Origin: an uncultured Bacteroidia bacterium
GTDB lineage: Bacteria > Bacteroidota > Bacteroidia > Bacteroidales > F082
Reading direction: 5' to 3'
Assembly (NCBI GenBank): GCA_902774365.1
Contig: CACYHX010000003.1
Coordinates: 57,551-121,550, forward strand
Length of the DNA: 64,000 nt
In this document: positions 50,112 through 57,092 of the stretch, piece by piece
Position numbering within the stretch: the first letter of the stretch is position 1
Layout: every line of letters starts with the position of its first letter
Position numbers and translations under genes: made by a program
Notes under the pieces: model-generated
What the model was told of the DNA's origin: nothing
The model's input: the letters and a program-made list of their open reading frames with translations, nothing else
Database searches by the model: none

Positions 50112-50801
50112 ATGAAAAAAACCGATTTGTTGACTATAATGATTGTGGCAGCCGTTGTTTGTGGCTTCGCTTTCATTCCTGGCGCGTGGGATTGGTTCCT
50201 CACGACCACGACCCACCACGGCCTACTGATGAGTTTCTTCAAGTTTGCCATCCTCGGCACCTTTGGTGAGATGCTGGCCATGCGCATCCGTGAGGGCGTT
50301 TATATGAAACAAGGCTTTGGCCTGTTGCCTAAGCTTTTGATTTGGGGTGTGCTGGGTGTGGTCATCGCCTCGGCCATGACCATCTTCAAGACGGGCACGG
50401 TGAAGTTGCTTGACGGTGGTTTCCATCTCAATGGCAAAGCTGCCGAATGGTTTGCCGGCGACCTCAGCTGGGGCAAGGCCTTTGTCGCGCTCTGTGTCAG
50501 CGTGCTGATGAACACTTTGTTTGCGCCGGTCTTCATGACCTTCCACAAGATTACCGACATCCACATCGTAGAGACGGGTGGCTCGCTGAAAGGCTTTTTC
50601 AGCAGTCCGCTGAAGATAGGGGAGGCCTTGTCAAAGAAAATCAACTGGGACATCCAATACGGCTTCGTTTTCGCCAAGACCATCCCGCTGTTCTGGTATC
50701 CGATGCACACGATTACATTCCTGCTGCCTGGAACGCTTCAGGTGCTGTTCGCAGCCTTCCTCGGTGTTGCCTTGGGTGTAATTCTAAGTATCAAAAAATA
50801 A
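50112..50801 (+). CDS. integral membrane protein, possibly Mpv17/PMP22-like
   Basis: A 229-residue protein with five to six hydrophobic spans. It has no signal peptide cleavage site. The segment V-L-M-N-T-L-F-A-P-V-F-M-T-F-H-K-I-T-D and the closing W-Y-P-M-H-T-I-T-F-L-L-P pattern recall the Mpv17/PMP22 family, in which aromatic and proline-rich loops alternate with spans, but this match by eye is weak. It follows the CotH gene after eight bases and is followed by the first rSAM-associated lipoprotein after 12 bases, so it is probably in the same transcript. Function unknown. Confidence 0.55.
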   Translation: MKKTDLLTIMIVAAVVCGFAFIPGAWDWFLTTTTHHGLLMSFFKFAILGTFGEMLAMRIREGVYMKQGFGLLPKLLIWGVLGVVIASAMTIFKTGTVKLLDGGFHLNGKAAEWFAGDLSWGKAFVALCVSVLMNTLFAPVFMTFHKITDIHIVETGGSLKGFFSSPLKIGEALSKKINWDIQYGFVFAKTIPLFWYPMHTITFLLPGTLQVLFAAFLGVALGVILSIKK

Positions 50802-50813
50802 AACCTATATATT

Positions 50814-51002
50814 ATGAAAGCATACAAAATCTTTAGGTGGTTTTTGAGAGCATCGGCCTTGACCACGGTGATGTTCGTCATGCAGGCATGCTACGGTTCG
50901 CCGAACATGCGGCCAGAAATGCCTGATGATACAGAACTTATTGGTGAAGAAGAGGTGGAACAACTTGTTGTCGACTCTTTGGAGATGCAAAACAGTTTAT
51001 AA
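50814..51002 (+). CDS. very short lipoprotein of the rSAM/lipoprotein system
   Basis: A 62-residue protein with a leader A-S-A-L-T-T-V-M-F-V-M-Q-A-C-Y-G-S-P: a positively charged start, hydrophobic run and lipobox M-Q-A-C, with lipidation expected at Cys26. The rest is acidic (D-D-T-E-L-I-G-E-E-E-V-E-Q-L-V-V-D). The leader and the C-Y-G-x-P that follows the lipid site are nearly identical to the next lipoprotein, so the two are paralogues; this one has lost, or never had, the beta-sandwich domain. I recall a family of putative lipoproteins linked to radical SAM enzymes (TIGR04134-like) with this C-Y-G-x-P feature. It sits 124 bases before the second copy. Confidence 0.7.
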   Translation: MKAYKIFRWFLRASALTTVMFVMQACYGSPNMRPEMPDDTELIGEEEVEQLVVDSLEMQNSL

Positions 51003-51071
51003 TTTGGATTTGTAGACCATTGATAATCAGCATTGACGTTCCGAAAAAGTTTGTAATGCCTTGAACAAACG

Positions 51072-51101
51072 TTGTTTTTGTTACGATTCTTTCTACTTTT
51101 G
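51072..51101 (+). promoter_or_regulatory. promoter for the main rSAM/lipoprotein operon
   Basis: TTG at 51072 and TACTTTTG at 51094 are 19 bases apart, 25 bases before the ATG at 51127, and followed by GCAG. It separates the short lipoprotein gene from the rest. Confidence 0.65.
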
Positions 51102-51126
51102 CAGCAACAACAAAAAAACGAACGCT

Positions 51127-51519
51127 ATGATAATCTACAAATGGTTAAGAGGGCTGATGAAAGCCTCGGCGCTCACGACGGTGATGTTCATCATGCAGGC
51201 TTGTTATGGCACGCCTAGGGACCTTGATGATATTGTCGAAATCAACTTGTGCGGCTATGTGTCGGATAAGGTCACAGGTCAGCCATTGCAAGGCATACAT
51301 TTGCATGTGTATCATGCTGACGGCTGGTCTGGCTGTCATGACTTTGGAGAATCGGATGAAAACGGATACTTTGAAATGCGGCAGTGGGGCAATATCCATA
51401 GGGTTTCCTCGCTATCCATCGAAGTTGAGGATGAGGAAGAGAACTATCAGCCCTTTGACACCTTGGTCTACTCTGATACAGACCTCACTGGTTTAAAAAT
51501 CAATTTGATAAGTAAATAG
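51127..51519 (+). CDS. lipoprotein of the rSAM/lipoprotein system with a carboxypeptidase-regulatory-like domain
   Basis: About 130 residues. The leader is K-A-S-A-L-T-T-V-M-F-I-M-Q-A-C-Y-G-T-P with lipidation at about Cys27. The mature part reads C-G-Y-V-S-D-K-V-T-G-Q-P-L-Q-G, H-V-Y-H-A-D-G-W-S-G-C-H-D and S-D-E-N-G-Y-F-E-M, the pattern of a CarboxypepD_reg-like beta-sandwich, and contains extra cysteines. It may be the substrate of the radical SAM enzyme encoded two genes on. I start at 51127, since a TTG at 51061 would put the promoter inside the gene. The third lipoprotein begins 14 bases after its stop. Confidence 0.75.
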   Translation: MIIYKWLRGLMKASALTTVMFIMQACYGTPRDLDDIVEINLCGYVSDKVTGQPLQGIHLHVYHADGWSGCHDFGESDENGYFEMRQWGNIHRVSSLSIEVEDEEENYQPFDTLVYSDTDLTGLKINLISK

Positions 51520-51533
51520 TAAATCCTTGAGCG

Positions 51534-51881
51534 ATGAAAAAGCACTCCTTATATAAATGGTTCCGCCGCGTGGCGATGTTTTCGGGCATACCAACCTTGA
51601 CGATGATGTTTGCTTGCTGCTGCAAGTATGGGATGCCAAGCGATTGGATCTATGGTGTGGTTATTGACGAAGAAACAAATGGCTTGATTCCAGAAGTTGT
51701 TATTGGGTCAGAAGGAGATGTCTTGACTGTAACGAACGAGGATGGAGAATTTCGTTTGGTTACTGAAAGCTGCATAGACTTGGAGTTCAGCAAACTAGGT
51801 TACCAAGTAAAGGATACAATGATTTGTCCATCTCAAAATGTACCGGTTACTATTAAGTTGCAAAAGCAACCCGAAGAATGA
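51534..51881 (+). CDS. third lipoprotein of the rSAM/lipoprotein system
   Basis: A 115-residue protein with a charged start (K-K-H-S-L-Y-K-W-F-R-R), a hydrophobic leader and a lipobox ending in three cysteines (F-A-C-C-C-K-Y-G-M-P). The C-K-Y-G-x-P matches the C-Y-G-x-P of its neighbours with one inserted residue. The mature part is a carboxypeptidase-regulatory-like sandwich (G-V-V-I-D-E-E-T-N-G-L-I-P, then T-N-E-D-G-E-F-R-L, L-G-Y-Q-V-K-D-T). Its stop overlaps the radical SAM gene start by four bases (ATGA), which makes co-translation and functional coupling very likely. Confidence 0.75.
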   Translation: MKKHSLYKWFRRVAMFSGIPTLTMMFACCCKYGMPSDWIYGVVIDEETNGLIPEVVIGSEGDVLTVTNEDGEFRLVTESCIDLEFSKLGYQVKDTMICPSQNVPVTIKLQKQPEE

Positions 51882-52930
51882 TGCTCCAAGCCTTACATAA
51901 CTATTTTAGAAAGAAGGAAACTCAGCTCCATGAGCTGAACTATCTTTTTTGGGAGTGTACGCAGCGCTGTAACCTCAATTGCCAGCATTGTGGCTCGGAC
52001 TGTTTGGCTTCGTCGCGCTACAAGGACATGCCTTTCGAGGACTTTCTGAATGCCATCAAACCTTTGGAAACCAAGTATGAGCGCAATTCAGTTTTGGTGG
52101 TCATCACGGGCGGTGAGCCTTTGGTGCGCCCCGACTTGGTCGACTGCGGGCGGCAACTGCGGCAGCACGGCTTTCCATGGGGTATCGTCAGCAACGGCTA
52201 TGCTTACGACGAGACCATGCACAAAAAGCTGATGGACGCGGGAATGTGCAGCATCACCATCAGCCTTGACGGCCTGCGCGACACACACGATGCCTTCCGT
52301 AAACGCCAAGGCAGTTTCGACCATGCCCTTCACGCCATTGATTTGATTGCTAACGAGAAACGTCTGCCTACCTACGACATTGTGACCTGCGTCAGTCCGA
52401 TGAATTTCGGCGAGTTGGAGGCTATCAAGCAGTTGCTTATTGAACATAAGGTGAAAGCGTGGCGCCTATTCACCATCGACCCGATTGGTCGTGCGGCCGC
52501 CGACAAGAGCCTGCAACTCAGCGATGAACAGTTTCGCCAGCTGATGGACTTCATCGTCGCGACCAGAATGGAAGGCAAAATCGATTGCAAGTTCAGTTGC
52601 GAGGCCTATGTCGGCCCTTACGAGCGCAAGGTGCGCGACTGGTTCTATTTCTGCCGCGCGGGCATCACCGTCGGCTCCATTCTCATTGACGGCTCTATTT
52701 CCGCTTGCCCCAATATTGACAGAAGCTTTGCTCAAGGTAACATCTACCAAGACGATTTTCTCGATGTCTGGGAAAATCGTTTCCAGCCTTTCCGCGACCG
52801 CCAATGGATGAAGACGGGTCAATGCGCTGATTGCAAGGTGTTTAAGAGTTGCTTGGGCGGAGCGATGCACCTTCGCTCAAAGTCCGGGGAGTTGTTAGTT
52901 TGCCACTATGGAAAGTTGGGTATGCCCTAA
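51878..52930 (+). CDS. radical SAM/SPASM enzyme of the rSAM/lipoprotein system
   Basis: A 350-residue enzyme. The [4Fe-4S] site C-N-L-N-C-Q-H-C (Cys31, Cys35, Cys38) is canonical C-x3-C-x2-C; V-I-T-G-G-E-P-L-V near residue 70 is the SAM-binding G-G-E-P motif. The C-terminal part carries further cysteines in the SPASM pattern (F-C-R-A-G, S-A-C-P-N-I, C-A-D-C-K, C-L-G-G, V-C-H-Y-G), which would hold auxiliary clusters. SPASM enzymes modify peptides and proteins; here the natural targets are the three lipoproteins encoded just upstream. The architecture and neighbourhood match the rSAM/lipoprotein system I recall as TIGR04133, whose chemistry is not established to my knowledge. The start at 51878 overlaps the previous gene by four bases. 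Confidence 0.85.
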   Translation: MMLQALHNYFRKKETQLHELNYLFWECTQRCNLNCQHCGSDCLASSRYKDMPFEDFLNAIKPLETKYERNSVLVVITGGEPLVRPDLVDCGRQLRQHGFPWGIVSNGYAYDETMHKKLMDAGMCSITISLDGLRDTHDAFRKRQGSFDHALHAIDLIANEKRLPTYDIVTCVSPMNFGELEAIKQLLIEHKVKAWRLFTIDPIGRAAADKSLQLSDEQFRQLMDFIVATRMEGKIDCKFSCEAYVGPYERKVRDWFYFCRAGITVGSILIDGSISACPNIDRSFAQGNIYQDDFLDVWENRFQPFRDRQWMKTGQCADCKVFKSCLGGAMHLRSKSGELLVCHYGKLGMP

Positions 52931-52971
52931 AGGGCAGAAATCTATCAAAAATCTTTTCTAAAATTTTTCAG

Positions 52972-52999
52972 AATCTATTGTTTTGATTTTCAATAGATT
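52972..52999 (+). terminator. probable terminator after the radical SAM gene
   Basis: Nine-bp arms AATCTATTG/CAATAGATT with a ten-base loop, followed by T-rich sequence. The surrounding 190 bases (52931 to 53120) are AT-rich and show no gene. Confidence 0.5.
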
Positions 53000-53099
53000 T
53001 TAAATTTTATTTTTGAATGATTTAACTGCGTTGAATACTGCGTATTTCTTGCGAAGCAATCCCGAAAACAAAAAAAATCGAAAAAATCACACTTTTTTC

Positions 53100-53129
53100 T
53101 TGACAGTAAGAAAAATTGTTGTACTTTTG
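53100..53129 (+). promoter_or_regulatory. promoter for the ABC transporter operon
   Basis: TTG at 53100 and TACTTTTG at 53122 are 19 bases apart, a textbook layout for this phylum, followed by GCAG. The leader to the ATG at 53174 is about 40 bases. Confidence 0.7.
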
Positions 53130-53173
53130 CAGTGTTCTATTCAACTAATACACTAACACAAAAATACAACAAC

Positions 53174-53998
53174 ATGATTGAAATCAAGAATTTAGACTTC
53201 GGCTACAAGAATCAGCCAGTCTTCAACAACATCAGCCTCAGCTTCGAGAAGGGCAACATCTACGGGCTGTTAGGCGAAAACGGAGTGGGGAAGACCTCCC
53301 TGCTGAAACTCATCAGCGGCTTGCAGAAGCCGACCGCTGGCGCCTGCGAGGTGGACGGCATTGCGCCTTTCAACCGCTTACCGGAAACCCTCCAGAAGAT
53401 TTACTTCATCTCGGAGGATTTCGCCATCCCGGAGGGCACACCTATTAATAATATAAGGGAGTTGGGCGTGTTCTATCCCCATTACGACGAGAACCTTTTC
53501 CATGAACTCTGCAAGGAGATGGAAGTAGACCCGACGCGCAAATTCGCCGAGTTGTCGTTTGGCCAGCAGAAGAAGTGCCTCATCGCCACGGCTTTGGCTT
53601 TGAATACGGACTATCTGCTCCTTGACGAACCCACCAACGGCCTCGACATCCCCTCGAAGACCCTCTTCCGTCAGGTCATCGCCAAGCATGCCACGGAAAA
53701 CCGCACCATCATCATCTCCACCCACCAGGTGAAGGATGTGGAAAACCTCATCGACCCCATCATCATCCTCGACCATGACGAGGTACTGCTGAAGGCCTCG
53801 TTCCGCGAAATCACCGACCGTCTCTATTTCGATTATGGCATGGAGAAGGACGACACCGCGCTCTACAGTGAGATGATCCCTGGCGGCTACGTCAACGTGA
53901 CCCGCAACCCCGAAGGCCTTGACAGCAAAGTCAGCATCGAGGTGCTGTTCAACACCGTGATGAAAAACAAGGAAACCATCAAACAAATCTTTAGTTAA
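53174..53998 (+). CDS. ABC transporter ATP-binding protein
   Basis: A 274-residue ATPase. Walker A is G-L-L-G-E-N-G-V-G-K-T-S near residue 34, the ABC signature L-S-F-G-Q-Q-K-K near residue 130 (glutamine and phenylalanine forms of L-S-G-G-Q are common in this group), Walker B Y-L-L-L-D-E-P-T-N-G-L-D near residue 152 and the H-loop I-I-S-T-H-Q near residue 184. It would power the permease encoded 15 bases on. The pairing with a YtrA-like GntR regulator suggests a role in drug, bacteriocin or cell-envelope stress response, as for YtrA-controlled transporters of Firmicutes, but the substrate is unknown. I use the ATG at 53174; the frame's earlier ATG at 53132 precedes M-I-E-I-K-N-L. Confidence 0.9.
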   Translation: MIEIKNLDFGYKNQPVFNNISLSFEKGNIYGLLGENGVGKTSLLKLISGLQKPTAGACEVDGIAPFNRLPETLQKIYFISEDFAIPEGTPINNIRELGVFYPHYDENLFHELCKEMEVDPTRKFAELSFGQQKKCLIATALALNTDYLLLDEPTNGLDIPSKTLFRQVIAKHATENRTIIISTHQVKDVENLIDPIIILDHDEVLLKASFREITDRLYFDYGMEKDDTALYSEMIPGGYVNVTRNPEGLDSKVSIEVLFNTVMKNKETIKQIFS

Positions 53999-53999
53999 T

Positions 54000-54005
54000 A
54001 GGAGG
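54000..54005 (+). promoter_or_regulatory. strong Shine-Dalgarno sequence before the permease gene
   Basis: AGGAGG lies eight bases before the permease ATG. Most genes here have no such site, as usual in Bacteroidota. Confidence 0.6.
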
Positions 54006-54013
54006 ATAAAGTC

Positions 54014-54853
54014 ATGAATAACACATTTGAAATCAATCGTTTCAAGAACCTTTTGCTGAAAGACGGTAGGAGGTATTTCCGCAATTACGGAACTGGACTT
54101 GTTGTTTTCTGCTGCTTGAACGCCATCTCCTGGATTTTCAACCTCTTGTTTGGTACGTCATCCCAACAGCCGTTCCGCTTTGGTATGCTTTGCACTTGGA
54201 CAGCATTGGCCATGATGATGGTACCAGAGAAGGTCTACGGCAAGGCCAACCTTTCGCGTGAGGGCGTGAGTTTCGCCATGCTGCCTGCCTCTTCGTTGGA
54301 GAAGTTCATCAGCATGTTCATCTATTGCGCCATCGTGACGCCCATCATCGTCTTCTTTGGCGGTTACTTGGTTGACACGCTACTGTCGCTCTTCCCCTTC
54401 GGCGGTTTCGAGAAGCCGATACATCTCTACACTATCAATGAGGTTGTTCGCATGATAGACAATTCAGAAGGAGTGGTGCAATCCAGCAATATAGAACTCT
54501 CTTTTGGCGATGTGTTCCCTGTAGGAGTGATTCGCATTTCGCTTTATGTGGGCATCATTCAATGGGCGGCTATCTTCATGCTCGGCAATATGGTTTTCAA
54601 AAAACACAAAGCCGGAAAGACTTTTGCCAGCTATCTGGGTGTCTCCTACGTGCTTTCCACAATATTTGGACTTGCATTTACGTCAAGCAGCAGCCGCCTG
54701 AAGCAGTGGCTCGAAAATATGGATAGCGTTTCTGAGGAGGAGATGATACAAATCGCCCATAATGGAATGATTTGTGGCATGGTAGTCGGCATCATCATCA
54801 CGGGCGTGCTGCTTTTCTTCACCTATCATAAAATCAAGACGCAAAAATACTAA
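54014..54853 (+). CDS. ABC transporter permease-like membrane protein
   Basis: A 279-residue protein with six hydrophobic spans (about residues 27 to 45, 58 to 72, 100 to 125, 175 to 195, 215 to 235 and 255 to 275). No recognisable EAA loop, but the layout matches the ABC2-type membrane partner of small export ATPases. It is encoded between the ATP-binding protein and the GntR regulator, with a Shine-Dalgarno site AGGAGG before it. The role is likely export of a compound or envelope peptide. Its stop is three bases before the regulator's ATG. Confidence 0.75.
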   Translation: MNNTFEINRFKNLLLKDGRRYFRNYGTGLVVFCCLNAISWIFNLLFGTSSQQPFRFGMLCTWTALAMMMVPEKVYGKANLSREGVSFAMLPASSLEKFISMFIYCAIVTPIIVFFGGYLVDTLLSLFPFGGFEKPIHLYTINEVVRMIDNSEGVVQSSNIELSFGDVFPVGVIRISLYVGIIQWAAIFMLGNMVFKKHKAGKTFASYLGVSYVLSTIFGLAFTSSSSRLKQWLENMDSVSEEEMIQIAHNGMICGMVVGIIITGVLLFFTYHKIKTQKY

Positions 54854-54856
54854 ACC

Positions 54857-55195
54857 ATGGAATTCAACGCACACAAACCCATATACTTGCAGATTTGCTC
54901 GCAGCTCTATGAACAGATTCTGCGCGGCGAGTTGAAGGCCGACGACCGCATCCTTTCGGTGCGCGACTACGGCATCCAACTTGGGGTGAACCCCAACACC
55001 ATTATGCGCTCCTACGAGACCATGACGGCGGCGGGCATCATCTACAACAAACGCGGCATCGGCTATTTCATCTCCGCCGAAGCCAAGGACATCGTCCTCA
55101 AGCAAATGCGCGAGGAGTTCCTTGAAAAGGAACTGCCCGAAGTCATTAAGAAAATGAAATTGCTTGGCATAGGGCTGGATGAGATAAGACTGTAG
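54857..55195 (+). CDS. GntR family regulator, YtrA-like
   Basis: A 112-residue DNA-binding protein with a GntR winged helix: P-I-Y-L-Q-I-C-S-Q-L-Y-E-Q-I near residue 8, then L-S-V-R-D-Y-G-I-Q-L-G-V-N-P-N-T-I near residue 33, the recognition helix region. The short C-terminal part without a large effector domain is typical of the YtrA subfamily, which usually regulates adjacent ABC transporter genes. It stands at the end of the operon instead of the beginning, and would bind its promoter at 53100 region. No operator is identified by eye. Confidence 0.85.
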   Translation: MEFNAHKPIYLQICSQLYEQILRGELKADDRILSVRDYGIQLGVNPNTIMRSYETMTAAGIIYNKRGIGYFISAEAKDIVLKQMREEFLEKELPEVIKKMKLLGIGLDEIRL

Positions 55196-55286
55196 GAGAT
55201 TTCCTGCTGGAACCTAAAAAACACACTAGACTGTAACTTTTTCACCTGTTCTTCGTATTACTACAAATCAATTAAAACTTAATACA

Positions 55287-56102
55287 ATGAAAAGACACAT
55301 CATAATCATTGCAGCCGTCATCATTGGCATGATGCTCAATGCCTGTACTATCAATGTTGATGGCGAATCGTTTGGCTTTAAAACCGTCAAAGGCGACGGG
55401 AATGTTGTCACTCGAGACTACGACGTGGCAGCATTCAACGCCATCTCGACTTCGTTGCCGGCAACGGTCAACTTCACCATTGCTGACAGTTATTCCTGCA
55501 CCGTGAGCGTTGACGAGAACCTTTTCGACTATCTTGACATCAAAGTGAAAGACAATGAATTGCTGATGGGCAAACGAGAGGAAGACAAAAACACCAGCCT
55601 AAAAGCCACACAGTTCGTCATCGAGGTGACGGCTCCGAGTTTGGAGAACCTTAACCTTGCGGGCAGCGGCACTTTCAACGCGCTTAGCCCGTTGCAAGGA
55701 GAGGCAATGGAGGTCAACTTGGCTGGTTCAGGCGACATTGTTTTCCACAAAACGGTTAGCGCTCGTGACATCGAGTTGAATGTGGCTGGCTCTGGTGACA
55801 TGGTTTGCGACGACTTAGTTGCTGACAAATTGGATAGCAACATTGCAGGTTCTGGCGACTTGAAAGTCACAAAGGGCACGGTGCGTGAAGCTACGGCCAG
55901 CGTGGCCGGCTCTGGCGACATCGTTCTCACCTGCGACATTGAAAACCTCGATGCCAACGTCGCTGGCTCAGGCGACATCAAGGCACGGGTCAACGGCAAA
56001 CTCACTTATGGCATCTTCGGCTCAGGCGACATTGGTTACTACGGCAACCCTGTCGTGGAAGGCGACAAAGTGGGAGGCGGGGTCAAGCGCCTTGGCGACT
56101 GA
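55287..56102 (+). CDS. GIN-domain (DUF2807) lipoprotein with AGSGD repeats
   Basis: A 271-residue lipoprotein: hydrophobic leader then L-N-A-C (lipidation at about Cys20). The rest is a DUF2807 head GIN domain, with seven regular units of about 20 residues beginning A-G-S-G-D (A-G-S-G-T-F, A-G-S-G-D-I, A-G-S-G-D-M, A-G-S-G-D-L, then I-K and G-I-F-G-S-G-D-I). Such repeats form a right-handed beta-helix. In Bacteroidota these proteins are usually in the envelope and often lie next to regulators or transporters; function is not established. It follows the GntR gene after 91 bases with no clear promoter seen. Confidence 0.85.
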   Translation: MKRHIIIIAAVIIGMMLNACTINVDGESFGFKTVKGDGNVVTRDYDVAAFNAISTSLPATVNFTIADSYSCTVSVDENLFDYLDIKVKDNELLMGKREEDKNTSLKATQFVIEVTAPSLENLNLAGSGTFNALSPLQGEAMEVNLAGSGDIVFHKTVSARDIELNVAGSGDMVCDDLVADKLDSNIAGSGDLKVTKGTVREATASVAGSGDIVLTCDIENLDANVAGSGDIKARVNGKLTYGIFGSGDIGYYGNPVVEGDKVGGGVKRLGD

Positions 56103-56148
56103 CTGATTTCAACGAAAAGTAAATCACTTTTTCATATCCTTGTAAACG

Positions 56149-56180
56149 CAGAGCGGCTGACCTTCAGGCCAGCCGCTCTG
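56149..56180. terminator. bidirectional intrinsic terminator
   Basis: Perfect 11-bp arms (CAGAGCGGCTG and its complement) with a ten-base loop that contains a further CCT/AGG pairing. It separates convergent genes. Confidence 0.8.
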
Positions 56181-56201
56181 TTATTCTCTAACTGTCAACT
56201 A

Positions 56202-57074
56202 TCAATCGTATTCACCCCAGTTCAAGCAAGCATCCTTCAAGGGCTTCTTCAACGGGAAGAGGATTGTGAACTTCACGGATGCGTCCGTGTTGAAACGCTT
56301 TTGCATCAGATAGGGGTCGATGTAGGAGGCGCCGATGACGATTTCGGAGTCGCCGTTGTTCTCGTCTTTCGTGAACGAATTGATGAGGGTGGTATGGGCT
56401 GAAGCGTCAAGCTTCATAAGAAGATAATAATTGCCCATTTGCACCTTGAATCTAACACCTGCTCCCAACACAAGGCCCGCATTGGCAGAGCGCATATTTT
56501 GGGCGGTCATTGAAATGGTGTCAAGGGTGGACGTGGACTCATCGTAGTGTTCGTTCTCGGTGCCGTATTCAAGGATTTCCATCTTCTGCCATTTTATGTG
56601 ACCAGACAAGGGAAGTGAGAAACGGGGAGCGACAAAGACATAAGGACGGATGTTGCCTTCGCCGAAATAATAAGTCAGGGGTACTTGCACGTCCACTTCC
56701 ATATAGTCGGCATCATATTGACGGTAGAAATCCTTATTGACGTTGATGGCAACGGGGAAGTTGAGCACATTGTAGTCCATGTGCACGTTACGCATGGCAA
56801 ACAAGCCTTCGATGGCGATGGAGACGTCTTTGTTGAACATGCGTTCTACAACGATGCCACCGATGGGGCCGAAGTTGAAAGGCTCATGGTATTTTGTCCC
56901 TGTCCCGCCAAAGTGCACCCAATAGGTAGAGGTAAGTCCTCCCGTCAAACCGATGTTGTACCGGGCCTCATTGAGTTTTGCGCCACGCGACTGCAGGGGC
57001 TTTTTGAATTGCGCATTGGCGGCATTGCCTATAAGTAATAAGGAAAGGAGCAATATTAAGCTTGACTTTTTCAT
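56202..57074 (-). CDS. outer-membrane beta-barrel protein (porin-family-like)
   Basis: A 290-residue protein with signal peptide M-K-K-S-S-L-I then leucine-rich core ending N-A-Q. The mature part alternates hydrophobic and polar residues in beta-strand fashion (Y-N-I-G-L-T-G-G-L-T-S, V-P-L-T-Y-Y-F-G-E-G-N, Y-L-L-M-K-L-D-A-S-A-H) and resembles the PorT-like/OMP_b-brl_2 barrels of Bacteroidota. The C-terminus ends in W-G-E-Y-D instead of an aromatic residue, so it differs from the BamA-type end signal. It is 18 bases downstream of the lipoprotein gene, likely a functional pair. Substrate and role unknown. Confidence 0.75.
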   Translation of the reverse strand: MKKSSLILLLSLLLIGNAANAQFKKPLQSRGAKLNEARYNIGLTGGLTSTYWVHFGGTGTKYHEPFNFGPIGGIVVERMFNKDVSIAIEGLFAMRNVHMDYNVLNFPVAINVNKDFYRQYDADYMEVDVQVPLTYYFGEGNIRPYVFVAPRFSLPLSGHIKWQKMEILEYGTENEHYDESTSTLDTISMTAQNMRSANAGLVLGAGVRFKVQMGNYYLLMKLDASAHTTLINSFTKDENNGDSEIVIGASYIDPYLMQKRFNTDASVKFTILFPLKKPLKDACLNWGEYD

Positions 57075-57092
57075 GCTGCAATAGGTTGTAGG

